DNA from: Lutibacter citreus
GTDB lineage: Bacteria; Bacteroidota; Bacteroidia; Flavobacteriales; Flavobacteriaceae
Direction of reading: 5' to 3'
Assembly (NCBI RefSeq): GCF_003260195.1
Contig: NZ_QEIH01000005.1
Coordinates: forward strand, 186,001 to 250,000
DNA: 64,000 nucleotides
Part shown: positions 48,186 to 57,532 of the stretch, piece by piece
Numbering within the stretch: the first letter of the stretch is position 1
Layout: each line of letters starts with the position of its first letter
Translations under genes and position numbers: made by a program
The notes under the pieces: generated by a model
What the model saw: only the letters and a program-made list of their open reading frames with translations
Database searches by the model: none
Told to the model about the DNA's origin: nothing

Positions 48186-49397
48186 ATGTGCAAAAAAGCA
48201 TTCGATAAAACACATTGTTTTGATTTTTATATTGTTGGAATAGGAAATCATTCCAAACCAATTATAAGCAAAGAGGTTTTGTTATTGATACAAAATACTT
48301 CGGTTTTTTCTGGTGGAAAAAGACATTATAAATTAGTAAAATCAATATTACCAAAAAAGCATACTTGGATAGAAATATCGGGTAGAATGGATGTTGTTCT
48401 TCTAAAATATGGAGAATATAAATTACCAATAATGATTTTTGCCTCTGGAGATCCATTTTTTTATGGCTTTGGAAATACGCTAAAACGGTATATGCCTGAA
48501 GCTAAGATTAAATCATTTCCATATTTCAATAGTATTCAACGGTTGTGTCAAAAAACAACAATTGATTATAGCTTATTGCGTTCGGTATCTGTTCACGGTA
48601 GATCTTGGTCAGCTTTAGATATTGCTTTAATTCATGAAGAGCCTTTAATTGGAGTTTTAACCGATAACAAAAAAACGCCTGCGGCTATTGCAGCACGATT
48701 GTTAAAATATGGTTTTGATAATTATAAAATTACAGTAGGCGAAGAGTTAGATGGAGAAAATGAAAAAATTAATACCTACGATTTAATTGAGTGTAAGTTT
48801 TTAACGCATCAAAATTTAAATTGTGTGCTTTTGGAACGAAAGTTTGCGAAAAACAGCTTTTTTGGAATTCCAGATGCTGAGTTTATTTCACTTCCAAATA
48901 GGTCGAATATGATTACCAAAATGCCTATTCGGTTAAGTACATTAAATGCTTTGCAATTAAAAAACGCGGTTACCTTTTGGGATATTGGTTCTTGTACGGG
49001 TTCTGTGGCTATTGAAGCGAAAAAACATTTTCCACATTTAGATATTATAGCTTTTGAAAAAAGAGAGGAATGCGGAGAGATTATTCAGAAAAATAAAGAA
49101 CAATTTTCAGCACCTGGAATTAAAGTTGTAATCGATGATTTTTTCGATTTAAACTTGTCAGAATATCCAACTCCAGATGTTGTTTTTATAGGAGGTCACG
49201 GAAATAGATTGAAAGAAATGATTCATAAAGTATATGCGTTAAATCCTTCAGTACGATTTGTAACCAACGCAGTAAAAGAAACAACCAGTTCAACTTTTAT
49301 AAATGAACTTACACAGCTGGAATATTCAATAGATAGTATGAATATTCAGGTAAACGAACATAATAAAATCACAATTCATTCAGCAGTGAAAAAATAG
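48186..49397 (+). CDS. cbiET: Cobalt-precorrin-7 C5- and precorrin-6B C15-methyltransferase/decarboxylase
   Basis: A 403-aa CbiE-CbiT (CobL-type) fusion that methylates C5 and C15 and decarboxylates the C12 acetate. The CbiE half (about 10-210) has VGIGNHSKP, FSGGKRHYKL, FASGDPFFYGFGNTL and SVHGRSW. The CbiT half (about 230-403) is a class I SAM methyltransferase with FWDIGSCTGSVAIEAKKHFP (near 265) and DVVFIGGHGNRLKEMI. Domain order and length match CobL. It begins 8 bases after the upstream stop. Confidence 0.93.
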   Translation: MCKKAFDKTHCFDFYIVGIGNHSKPIISKEVLLLIQNTSVFSGGKRHYKLVKSILPKKHTWIEISGRMDVVLLKYGEYKLPIMIFASGDPFFYGFGNTLKRYMPEAKIKSFPYFNSIQRLCQKTTIDYSLLRSVSVHGRSWSALDIALIHEEPLIGVLTDNKKTPAAIAARLLKYGFDNYKITVGEELDGENEKINTYDLIECKFLTHQNLNCVLLERKFAKNSFFGIPDAEFISLPNRSNMITKMPIRLSTLNALQLKNAVTFWDIGSCTGSVAIEAKKHFPHLDIIAFEKREECGEIIQKNKEQFSAPGIKVVIDDFFDLNLSEYPTPDVVFIGGHGNRLKEMIHKVYALNPSVRFVTNAVKETTSSTFINELTQLEYSIDSMNIQVNEHNKITIHSAVKK

Positions 49398-49402
49398 AAA
49401 AA

Positions 49403-51244
49403 ATGAAAAAAATAAGCATTATAGCAATTACGGATAAAGGGATTGAACAAGCCTTAGTTTTACAAAAACAATTTCCAAAGTCATTAATAATTACAACGCG
49501 TACATCTGATAATGAACATGTATCAGTAGTATCTTCAATTTCAGATTATCTAGCTGATAATTTCTCAAAAATTGACGGCATCTGTTTTATTAGTGCACTT
49601 GGTATTTGTGTTAGAACTATTGCACCATTTTTAAATGATAAATATAAGGATGCAGCCGTAATTTGCGTAGATGAATTAGGATTAAATGTACAGTCTGTAA
49701 TTAGCGGACATACAGGTGGAGCAAATGATTTTGCTGTTAAAGTAGCTCAGTTATTGGGTGGAAAAGCAATTATTTCAACATCAAGTGATGTGCAAGAAAT
49801 TTGGGGGTTGGATACTCTTGGAAAACAATTTAATTGGAAAACAGAAAGTGCTTCAACGTTGAACGAAATAATGGCATTATTTGTAAACAATAAGCCTACC
49901 GCTTTATTGTTGGATATAAAGGATAATGGAACAGAATTCTTAGAAAAAACGTTGCCAAATTTTGTGACTGTTTTTTATAATGTAGCAGATATTGATTTCA
50001 CTAAATTTGAATTATTAATTGCAGTAACTTATAAAGTAATTACAGCTACAATTCCTGTATTGTACTATGTTCCTAAAGTGTTATCTGTTGGTTCTGGTTG
50101 TTCAAAAAGTTTAGATGAACGTTTATTTGATGAAACTTTTAAAGCGAAATTTGAAGAAAAAGGATTGTTGTTTTCAGCAATTGAAAATTTTGGATCTATA
50201 GATATTAAAGGAAAACAAAGTGCTTATTTAGATTGGAGTACAAACAATAATATTCCGTTTAAAACTTTTACTTCTGAAGAAATTGATACTGTAAATGTGC
50301 CAAACCCAAGTTTAATGGTACAAGAAAAAATTGGTGTTGACGGAGTTTCAGAATCTACAGCTATGTTATTGTCTAAAAACAATAATTTATTGGTTGAAAA
50401 ACAAAAAGTTATTCTTGATAATAACGAAAAATTTACGTTTGCAGTTGCTTTAAATTCAAAGGTTGAAAGAAAAGCTCAAATAGCAATTATTGGAGCTGGT
50501 CCTGGAGATGAAGAATTGATTACTGTAAAAGGAAAACAATACTTAGAAAATGCTGATTGTGTACTGTATGCAGGGAGTTTAATTCCTGAAGAAATGACAA
50601 ATTGGTGTAAAAAAGGTGCTGTAGTTCGTAATTCAGCTTCAATGACTTTAGAAGAACAAGTTGCTTTAATGCAAGAACATTATATAAAAGGAAATTCAAT
50701 AGTTCGTTTACAATGTGGTGATCCTTCAATTTATGGCGCTATTCAAGAGCAAATGACCATTTTTGATGAGTTAGGAATGGATTATTTTATTGTCCCTGGT
50801 ATCTCTTCATTTAGTGCAGCTGCAGCCGCATTAAAATCGGAATTTACAATTCCAGAAGTTGTACAATCTATTATTTTAACTAGAGGAGAAGGTAAAACAC
50901 CATTACCAGAATCTGAAAAATTAGTTGAAATGGCAAAACACAAAGCAACAATGTGTTTGTTTTTAAGTGTTGGTATTGCTAAGAAAGTTCAAAATCAATT
51001 ATTAGAACATTATGATGCTACAACACCAGTTGCTGTAATGTATAGATTAACTTGGAAAGATGAAGAAATATACCAAGGAAAACTGGAAGATTTAGCTCAA
51101 ATAGTTAAGGATAGTAAAAAATCGAGAACTGTTTTAATTATAGTTGGAGAGGCCATTGGAGCAAGAAAAAATAGATCACATTTATACAGTCCAGAATGGA
51201 AACATATTTTTAGAACCAATAAGAAATTTGTTTTAAGTGAGTAA
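49403..51244 (+). CDS. cbiG-cbiF: Fused CbiG hydrolase and precorrin-4 C11-methyltransferase
   Basis: A 613-aa fusion. Residues about 1-350 are CbiG, which opens the delta-lactone and releases acetaldehyde in the early-cobalt route: FISALGICVRTIAPFLNDKYKDAAV, SGHTGGANDFA, STSSDVQ and SVGSGCSK. Residues about 358-613 are CbiF/CobM: IIGAGPGDEELITVKG, YAGSLIPEEM, RLQCGDPSIYGAIQEQM, VPGISSFSAAAAAL, and TRGEGKTPLPE. CbiG presence marks the pathway as early-cobalt. Five bases separate it from cbiET. Confidence 0.93.
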   Translation: MKKISIIAITDKGIEQALVLQKQFPKSLIITTRTSDNEHVSVVSSISDYLADNFSKIDGICFISALGICVRTIAPFLNDKYKDAAVICVDELGLNVQSVISGHTGGANDFAVKVAQLLGGKAIISTSSDVQEIWGLDTLGKQFNWKTESASTLNEIMALFVNNKPTALLLDIKDNGTEFLEKTLPNFVTVFYNVADIDFTKFELLIAVTYKVITATIPVLYYVPKVLSVGSGCSKSLDERLFDETFKAKFEEKGLLFSAIENFGSIDIKGKQSAYLDWSTNNNIPFKTFTSEEIDTVNVPNPSLMVQEKIGVDGVSESTAMLLSKNNNLLVEKQKVILDNNEKFTFAVALNSKVERKAQIAIIGAGPGDEELITVKGKQYLENADCVLYAGSLIPEEMTNWCKKGAVVRNSASMTLEEQVALMQEHYIKGNSIVRLQCGDPSIYGAIQEQMTIFDELGMDYFIVPGISSFSAAAAALKSEFTIPEVVQSIILTRGEGKTPLPESEKLVEMAKHKATMCLFLSVGIAKKVQNQLLEHYDATTPVAVMYRLTWKDEEIYQGKLEDLAQIVKDSKKSRTVLIIVGEAIGARKNRSHLYSPEWKHIFRTNKKFVLSE

Positions 51245-51251
51245 ATAGAGC

Positions 51252-51346
51252 GCACTTAGACAATCTCAGGGAGACAACTTTAGAAGAGAGGATAGAGAAG
51301 CACTTCGACAGGCTCAGTGTGACAATTAGAAGAAATAAAAGAATTT
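51252..51346. repeat. Two-copy intergenic direct repeat
   Basis: GCACTTxGACAxxCTCAG occurs at 51252-51269 and again at 51300-51317; each continues to GACAA and then a TTAGAAGA stretch. The 26-base cores (51252-51277 and 51300-51325) differ at 5 positions. The second copy, containing CTTCGACAGGCTCAGTGTGACA-like sequence, looks like a repeat common between genes of flavobacteria. It fills most of the 113-bp gap between cbiG-cbiF and cbiJ. Confidence 0.65.
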
Positions 51347-51357
51347 AGATAATAGAG

Positions 51358-52119
51358 ATGATATTAGTTTTTGGAGGAACAACAGAAGGTAAACAAGCAA
51401 TTGAGGTGTTAGATGCACTTCAATTGCAGTATATCTATTCCACCAAAACAGCAATAAAAGTGGAATTAGGTAAAAATGGATTGTATCGTTCTGGTGCTTT
51501 TTCTGTTGAAAGTTTAGAACAATTTATTTCTGATAAAAAAATTACAGCCATTATTCACGCATCACATCCTTTTGCTGAAGAATTACATAGAACAATTGAT
51601 GTGGTGGCTAAAAGATGTGAATTACCAGTTTATAGATTACAAAGAGCATATCCTGAGAGAATAGAAAGTTCAATGATTTATTATGTGCAGAATTATGAAG
51701 ACTCATTGAAAGTGTTGAATGAAAAATTTAAAGGAAAAATTTTATTGGGATTAACAGGTGTTCAAACAATTGAGAAGTTTGAAAACTTTTGGGAAAACAA
51801 CTTGAGTTATTTTAGAATTTTAGATAGACCATCTTCAAAAGATATTGCGTTGAAAAGTGGTTTTCCTGAAAATCAATTGATTTTGGGTTATCCAAATACT
51901 TCAGTTGAAGCTGAGGTTGAACTTTTTCAACAAAAAAAGATAGCAGTTGTTATCACTAAAGAAAGTGGAAATAGTGGCGCTTTGTCTGTGAAGATTGATG
52001 CGGCAAAACAATGTAATATTCCAATTATAATTATAAAAAAACCTAAGTTACCAACATCTTTTCAATTGGTGAACAATAAATCGACTTTGTCAGAAATTTT
52101 AAAAACAACAGTTCAATAA
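51358..52119 (+). CDS. cbiJ: Precorrin-6A reductase
   Basis: CbiJ/CobK reduces (cobalt-)precorrin-6A with a nicotinamide cofactor. The 253-aa protein starts with ILVFGGTTEGKQAIEVL (2-18), has IHASHPFAEEL (near 62-72), LLGLTGVQTIEKF, and a VITKESGNSGALSVKIDAAKQCNIPIIII-type end, all typical. It begins after the intergenic repeats, so it may rely on read-through from upstream. Confidence 0.9.
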   Translation: MILVFGGTTEGKQAIEVLDALQLQYIYSTKTAIKVELGKNGLYRSGAFSVESLEQFISDKKITAIIHASHPFAEELHRTIDVVAKRCELPVYRLQRAYPERIESSMIYYVQNYEDSLKVLNEKFKGKILLGLTGVQTIEKFENFWENNLSYFRILDRPSSKDIALKSGFPENQLILGYPNTSVEAEVELFQQKKIAVVITKESGNSGALSVKIDAAKQCNIPIIIIKKPKLPTSFQLVNNKSTLSEILKTTVQ

Positions 52120-52120
52120 A

Positions 52121-53212
52121 ATGGGATTAAGAAAAGTACCAGACGGACCTTTAAGAGATGGTTTTACAACCGGAACTTCTGCTACGGCAGCTGTTAAAGC
52201 AGCGTTGGTATCTATTATTGAACAAAAAAAACAGTCGAAAGTCAACGTTCATTTGCCAATTGATAAAATATTGGAGATTAAAATTCATACCAATGAGTTT
52301 ACAAATGATAGCGCAAAATGCAGTGTTATAAAAGATGCGGGAGATGATCCTGATGTTACAAATGGCGCTGAGGTTGGGTGTGAAATTCAATTGACGGAAA
52401 GTAAAGAAATTAAGTTTGTTGGTGGTGAAGGTGTTGGTACAGTTACATTGCCAGGTTTAGAGTTGGCAGTTGGCGAACCTGCTATTAATCCTGTTCCAAG
52501 AAAAATGATGACAAGTGCAGTTCAAAAATTATTGCACGACTTTGATTTAGAATGTGGATTGGTAATTTCAATTTTTGTAACCAATGGAAAAAAATTGGCG
52601 AAACGAACCTTGAATGAACGTGTTGGAATTTTAAATGGTTTATCCATTTTAGGAACTTCAGGAATTGTAAAACCATATTCCTCATCATCTTATATTGCAA
52701 GTATTGAACAAGGAATTGATGTTGCAGTTGCTAATGGAATTAACGAAGTTGTTATTAATTCTGGAGCGAGAAGTGAGAAGTATTTACGACAATTATTTCC
52801 CAATTTAACAGAGCAATCTTTTATACATTTTGGTAACTGGATTGGAGAAACTTTACAGAAAATAAGCACTTCAAAAATAGAAAAAGTTACGATAGGAATT
52901 ATGTTGGGGAAAGCTGTAAAATTAGCTTATGGAAGAACAGATACACACAGTTGTGTTTCTAGTTGGAATAAAGAGTTTGTTGTGAGTGTTGCTGCAGCCT
53001 GTGGATATGATTCAGCAACAACTGATAAAATTTTGGAACTAAATATGGCAGGAAGATTAACTGAAATATTTCCATTCAATAATGATGAAATTTTTTATCA
53101 AAAGCTATTGGGAAAATGTTATTTCCAAAGCAAAGGAATAATTAATAAAGTAGCATTAGATGTGTACTTAATAGGTAAAAGTGGTGAGTTTATTAAATAT
53201 AAAAAAATATGA
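52121..53212 (+). CDS. cbiD: Cobalt-precorrin-5B C1-methyltransferase
   Basis: CbiD methylates C1 in the early-cobalt pathway. The 363-aa protein begins with the family block LRDGFTTGTSATAAVKAAL (about 10-28), then DAGDDPDVTNGAEV (near 71-84), GEGVGTVTLPGLEL, INPVPRKMM and LGTSGIVKPYS. CbiD, CbiG and CbiX together are diagnostic of early cobalt insertion. It starts one base after cbiJ and overlaps the next gene by 4 bases. Confidence 0.94.
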   Translation: MGLRKVPDGPLRDGFTTGTSATAAVKAALVSIIEQKKQSKVNVHLPIDKILEIKIHTNEFTNDSAKCSVIKDAGDDPDVTNGAEVGCEIQLTESKEIKFVGGEGVGTVTLPGLELAVGEPAINPVPRKMMTSAVQKLLHDFDLECGLVISIFVTNGKKLAKRTLNERVGILNGLSILGTSGIVKPYSSSSYIASIEQGIDVAVANGINEVVINSGARSEKYLRQLFPNLTEQSFIHFGNWIGETLQKISTSKIEKVTIGIMLGKAVKLAYGRTDTHSCVSSWNKEFVVSVAAACGYDSATTDKILELNMAGRLTEIFPFNNDEIFYQKLLGKCYFQSKGIINKVALDVYLIGKSGEFIKYKKI

Positions 53213-53925
53213 GTATAGTTAGTTTAGTAAGACCTTTAATGGCGGGTGTTTTACACTCATTTGAGCCAGATCACGTTACGGCAATTTCTGTATTAGCAAC
53301 AGAAAACGCAATAACAAAAGAAAAAACATCTTTTAAAACGGTATTAAAAGCATCCCAATGGGCTTTGGGGCATTCGCTAACCTTATTATTATTTGGAGTT
53401 GTAGCGCTTGTTTTTAGATCTTCTTTAGCCCTTTTTATTCACGATATTTCTTATTGGGCAGAAGTCTCTGTTGGCCCAATTATGATTTGGTTAGGAGTTA
53501 CCGCTATTAGAAGAAATCATAGAATTAAAGAGATGATTCAAAAGCATAAAGAAATTGAAGAACACGATCATTTAGATTCAAATTTAATCCATTTACACGG
53601 AAAAGGTGGTGAAGAAATAGCTATGAATCCAATGAATAAATCTTTTTGGGTTGGTATGTTACACGGATTGGCTGGTACTGGAGGAGCGTTAACTTCTGCA
53701 TTGGTTATTAGTGCTGCAACAATTACGGATGCTGTTATTGTTTTAGTGGTTGAATGCTTAGGAATTATCATTGCAATGGGTGTTTATAGTTATTCCTTAA
53801 TTGCTGTAATGAGCCGTTTTATAGAGAAAAATCTTTCCATTTTTAAATGGATGAATGGTGTTGCTGGTTTGGCTTCTATTTTAATTGGTTCTTATTGGAT
53901 TTATAATACAATTTTCGCAGTATGA
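53209..53925 (+). CDS. NicO/UreH-like cobalt or nickel membrane transporter
   Basis: A 238-aa membrane protein with about six spans. H16-x4-D21-H22 (HSFEPDHVTA) matches the HxxxxDH metal motif of nickel/cobalt transporters, and ALGHSLTLLLFG follows near 53-64. A cytosolic or periplasmic loop (about 110-140) holds EEHDHLDSNLIHLHG, a likely metal-binding stretch. HGLAGTGGAL is the second conserved membrane motif. In this operon it most likely moves cobalt, in or out. It overlaps the genes on both sides by 4 bases. Confidence 0.75.
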   Translation: MSIVSLVRPLMAGVLHSFEPDHVTAISVLATENAITKEKTSFKTVLKASQWALGHSLTLLLFGVVALVFRSSLALFIHDISYWAEVSVGPIMIWLGVTAIRRNHRIKEMIQKHKEIEEHDHLDSNLIHLHGKGGEEIAMNPMNKSFWVGMLHGLAGTGGALTSALVISAATITDAVIVLVVECLGIIIAMGVYSYSLIAVMSRFIEKNLSIFKWMNGVAGLASILIGSYWIYNTIFAV

Positions 53926-55607
53926 AAACATTAAAAAACACATTTCCATTTTCTGCAATTGTTGGTCAGGACGATTTTAAACTAGCCTTAATATTGAATG
54001 TTATTGATCCTTTATTGGGTGGTGTTTTAGCTATTGGTGATAAGGGAACAGGTAAAACCACTTTAATCCGTTCTTTGGCTCAATTAATTAATGCTGAAGA
54101 TTCGTTTCCTTTTGTGAATTTACCAATTGGTGTTTCTGAAGATCGGGTTTTAGGACACGTGAATTTGGAAAAGTTGATTAATGAAAAGAAAGAACAAGTA
54201 CAACTTGGATTATTAGCAAAGGCAAACAAAGGCTGCCTATATATTGATGAAATTAATTTGTTAAATGATTATTTAATGGATGTTTTATTAGATGCATCCG
54301 CTACCGGATCTTACCATTTAGAAAGAGAAGGAATTTCAAAAACTATTGAAAGTCGCTTTTGTTTAATTGGATCAATGAATCCTGAAGAAGGCGATTTACG
54401 TCCGCAATTAAAAGACAGATTCGGATTAAGTGTTGTTATAAAAACAGCTGTTTCTTTGGAAGAGAGAACTCAAATTATTTCGAACAGATTGCAATTTGAT
54501 GATGATCCACAAGAGTTTGTAGCTAGCTATTCAGAAAAGCAAGAAAAAATATATCATCAAATTAAAAACGCTCAAAAAAACTTGAAGTCTATAAAAATAG
54601 ATGAAAGTTTATATGAAATAGCAGCTAATTTGGCCTTGTTAAATGAAGTTGAAGGACATAGAGCTGATATTTTATTATTGAAAACAGCAAGAGCGTATGC
54701 AGCGTATTTAAATGATACTACGGTTGAAGAGTTTCACTTGCAAAAAATTGCTCCGTTTGTATTGAATCATCGTTCAAATAATGGCGATTTTTCTAAAGAA
54801 CAGAATAATTCTCAGGAAGAACAAGAACAACAAAAACAAGAGCAACAAAAAGAAGAAGAATCTTCAAATAGTTCACAACAAGAACATACGTTTCAATCTA
54901 TCATTCCAGCCAATGAACGTAAGCATTCAAATGGTGTAAAGACTGGTTCAAAAAATGGAGCGAATACCAAGAGTTATCATCAGCAAAATCAATTGACTGA
55001 AAATCCTTCAGCATTGAAAAATATTGATAATCGAAAAACGGTTTCTCAATATTTAGCGACTGATAAATTCGAAATAAAAAACAAATTTCAACAAAGTAAA
55101 TCACAACCGCATCTAATATTTTTATTGGATTCAAGCGGATCCATGTTAAAAGAGAAAGTGGTTGCTTATGCTAAAGGATTGGTAGAGAAATTCGCAAAAT
55201 TAGAAAGTGGATTAAAACCAATATACTCATTAATTTCATTGTACAATGGTGATGCCGATTTAGTGCAAGAAGGATCTAAGGATATTGATGAATTATTAGA
55301 GAAACTGAAAGATATTAAAACAGGTGGAAAAACTAATATAGTTCCTGCTTTTAAGAAAATTAAAGCGTTGACAAACAATTCAAAAGATATTAATTATGAA
55401 TTAATCATTATTACGGATGGGAAATTTAATACAGCTACTGAAAATGCTTTTGATGAAGCCGTTATTGCTTGTCAGACGTATTGTAAATCTGTACATCAAT
55501 TAACAGTTGTTGATGCTGAAAAAGGTTTGGTGAAATTAAATTTAGCGCAAAAATTTGCAACAAAAATTAGAGCGAATTACGAACCTTTAATGCTACAAAA
55601 TGGTTAA
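53922..55607 (+). CDS. AAA+ ATPase with VWA domain, chelatase subunit (ChlI/ChlD-like)
   Basis: A 561-aa protein joining the two small subunits of class I chelatases. The AAA+ part (about 5-280) has Walker A GDKGTGKTT (39-47), a YIDEINLL Walker B near 107, and SMNPEEG. A low-complexity Q/E-rich linker (about 292-325) follows. The VWA part (about 395-561) has the MIDAS motif DSSGSM near 403 and later TGGKTN and ITDGKF. It would power metal insertion by CobN, encoded 3.5 kb downstream. Overlap with the neighbours on both sides (4 and 8 bases) ties it to the cobalt genes. Confidence 0.85.
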   Translation: MKTLKNTFPFSAIVGQDDFKLALILNVIDPLLGGVLAIGDKGTGKTTLIRSLAQLINAEDSFPFVNLPIGVSEDRVLGHVNLEKLINEKKEQVQLGLLAKANKGCLYIDEINLLNDYLMDVLLDASATGSYHLEREGISKTIESRFCLIGSMNPEEGDLRPQLKDRFGLSVVIKTAVSLEERTQIISNRLQFDDDPQEFVASYSEKQEKIYHQIKNAQKNLKSIKIDESLYEIAANLALLNEVEGHRADILLLKTARAYAAYLNDTTVEEFHLQKIAPFVLNHRSNNGDFSKEQNNSQEEQEQQKQEQQKEEESSNSSQQEHTFQSIIPANERKHSNGVKTGSKNGANTKSYHQQNQLTENPSALKNIDNRKTVSQYLATDKFEIKNKFQQSKSQPHLIFLLDSSGSMLKEKVVAYAKGLVEKFAKLESGLKPIYSLISLYNGDADLVQEGSKDIDELLEKLKDIKTGGKTNIVPAFKKIKALTNNSKDINYELIIITDGKFNTATENAFDEAVIACQTYCKSVHQLTVVDAEKGLVKLNLAQKFATKIRANYEPLMLQNG

Positions 55608-56919
55608 GCAAATTCCTCAATTTATTATAGCTGCACCTACAAGTAACTCAGGTAAAACGACCATTACTTTAGGTTTACTTCGTGCTTTAGAAAATCGTGG
55701 TATTTCCACACAATCTTTTAAAGTTGGGCCAGATTATATTGATCCTAAATTTCATAAAGTTGCCTGTGGGAAAAATGGTTTGAATCTGGATTTATATATG
55801 ACAGATACCGAAGATATTTTAGCAACCTATGCTAAATATGCTAAAAATAAAGGAGCTGTTTGTGTTGAAGGAGTTATGGGCTTATTTGACGGTGCCAGAA
55901 GATCAAAAGGAAGTACTGCAGAGGTTGCAAAAATATTGGATTTACCCATTATTTTGGTGGTTGATGCAAAATCTGTTGCCTATTCTGTTGCTCCGTTATT
56001 ATACGGTTTTAAAAACTTTGATAAAGCGTTGAATATTGCTGGTGTTATTTTTAACAGAGTGAATACCAAGAGTCATTATCAATTTTTATTAGAAGCTTGT
56101 GAAGATGTTGGAATTCCGGCTTTGGGTCACGTTCCATTTCTTCCAGATTGTGAAATTCCATCCAGACATTTAGGATTGTCTATTCAAGAAATGCAAGGTT
56201 ACGATTCCGTAATTGAAAAAGTGGCAAATGCAATGGAAGAAACAGTGGATATAGATTCATTATTGGACTGTTGTTTATTAGATGAGAAGTCAACTAAAGA
56301 AATCCCAATTATTTCAACTTCAGAGAAAATAAACATAGCCGTTGCGGAAGATGAAGGATTCAATTTTAGCTATGTTCAAAATATTGAATGTTTAAAAGAG
56401 CTAGGAAACGTTGTGTTTTTTAGTCCGCTAAAAGATGAAAAATTACCCAATGTAGATTTGGTGTATTTACCTGGAGGTTATCCAGAATTTTACACAAAAC
56501 AATTATCTGATAACAAATCAATGCTTCAAAGCATCAAGAATTTTGCTGATGCAGGAGGGAAGATTATTGCTGAATGCGGAGGGATGATGTATTTGGGGAA
56601 ATCTATTATAGATAAAGAAGGCAATGAATTTGAAATGGCAAATGTTTTTGATCTCTCAACTTCAATGCAAGCAATGAAACTGAATTTAGGTTACAGAACC
56701 ATTCAGTTTGATGATTTTCAATTAAAAGGACACGAATTTCATTATTCAACAATAATTCAGCATAAAAAATTTAAAAGTATAGCAACCGTGTTTAACGCAA
56801 GAGAAAGCGAAGTAGATACGGTTGTGTTTCAATATAAAAATGTTTTAGCATCCTACATTCATTATTATTTAGGACAAGAAAAACTATTAAAAAACCTATT
56901 AAAATTACTTACTAACTAA
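55600..56919 (+). CDS. cbiA: Cobyrinic acid a,c-diamide synthase
   Basis: CbiA/CobB amidates the a and c carboxylates of cobyrinic acid. The 439-aa protein has the ATPase motif APTSNSGKTT (8-17), SFKVGPDYIDPKFH (near 38-51), GVMGLFDG, and a C-terminal glutaminase domain with C326 in AECGGMMYLG, plus LGYRT and KGHEFHYS. Length is typical. The ATG lies inside the end of the AAA/VWA gene (8-base overlap). Confidence 0.94.
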   Translation: MVKQIPQFIIAAPTSNSGKTTITLGLLRALENRGISTQSFKVGPDYIDPKFHKVACGKNGLNLDLYMTDTEDILATYAKYAKNKGAVCVEGVMGLFDGARRSKGSTAEVAKILDLPIILVVDAKSVAYSVAPLLYGFKNFDKALNIAGVIFNRVNTKSHYQFLLEACEDVGIPALGHVPFLPDCEIPSRHLGLSIQEMQGYDSVIEKVANAMEETVDIDSLLDCCLLDEKSTKEIPIISTSEKINIAVAEDEGFNFSYVQNIECLKELGNVVFFSPLKDEKLPNVDLVYLPGGYPEFYTKQLSDNKSMLQSIKNFADAGGKIIAECGGMMYLGKSIIDKEGNEFEMANVFDLSTSMQAMKLNLGYRTIQFDDFQLKGHEFHYSTIIQHKKFKSIATVFNARESEVDTVVFQYKNVLASYIHYYLGQEKLLKNLLKLLTN

Positions 56920-56932
56920 AAAATTAAAAGAG

Positions 56933-57520
56933 ATGAAAGTTTACACTCGAAAAGGAGATAAAGGACAAACAGGAGTTTTTGGAGGAAGCAGACAATATAA
57001 AGACTCACCAAGAGTGGAATGTATTGGAACTATTGATGAAGCAAATTCGACCATAGGTTTATTAAGAGCCAAATTGGGTGAAACACACGAATGGCAACCA
57101 AATTTACATAAAATCCAAAAGGACATTATGAATATGATGTCTCATTTAGCACGTCCTTCAGATGCAAGAAAGGTAAATGAAAATCCGAGACCGGAAGATG
57201 GCGCAGCATTTTGTGAACAATGGATTGATGAATTGGAAGGTGCAATGAGTGCTTCTTCAGATTATTTTTTATTACCTGGAGGAAATGAAATCTCTGCATT
57301 ATGTCACGTTTGTCGTACACAAATTAGAAGAGGAGAACGTAAAATGGTAACATTAATGCGTGAAGATCCTGAAAGTGTACACGATTATATTGCAGCATAT
57401 ATAAATAGATTGTCGGATTTGTTTTTTACAATGGCAAGAGCTGAAATGGACAGGCAAGGAGTTGCTGAAGAAAAATGGAATTTATTTTTATATAAAAGAA
57501 AAAAGAAAACTACTAAATAA
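56933..57520 (+). CDS. PduO-type cob(I)yrinic acid a,c-diamide adenosyltransferase
   Basis: Transfers adenosyl from ATP to the reduced corrinoid. The 195-aa protein has the PduO/MMAB signature TRKGDKGQTGVFGGSR (5-20), the VECIGTIDEANSTIG block (28-42) and RRGERKM with AYINRLSDLFFTMAR towards the end. This is not the CobA/BtuR fold. Its place between cbiA and cobW agrees with adenosylation in the middle of corrin synthesis. Confidence 0.93.
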   Translation: MKVYTRKGDKGQTGVFGGSRQYKDSPRVECIGTIDEANSTIGLLRAKLGETHEWQPNLHKIQKDIMNMMSHLARPSDARKVNENPRPEDGAAFCEQWIDELEGAMSASSDYFLLPGGNEISALCHVCRTQIRRGERKMVTLMREDPESVHDYIAAYINRLSDLFFTMARAEMDRQGVAEEKWNLFLYKRKKKTTK

Positions 57521-57532
57521 AAATAGCTACAA

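Noticed and set aside
54805-54890. Repetitive GAA/CAA-rich DNA
   Set aside because: It encodes the Q/E-rich linker between the AAA and VWA domains, so it is protein low complexity and not an independent repeat element.
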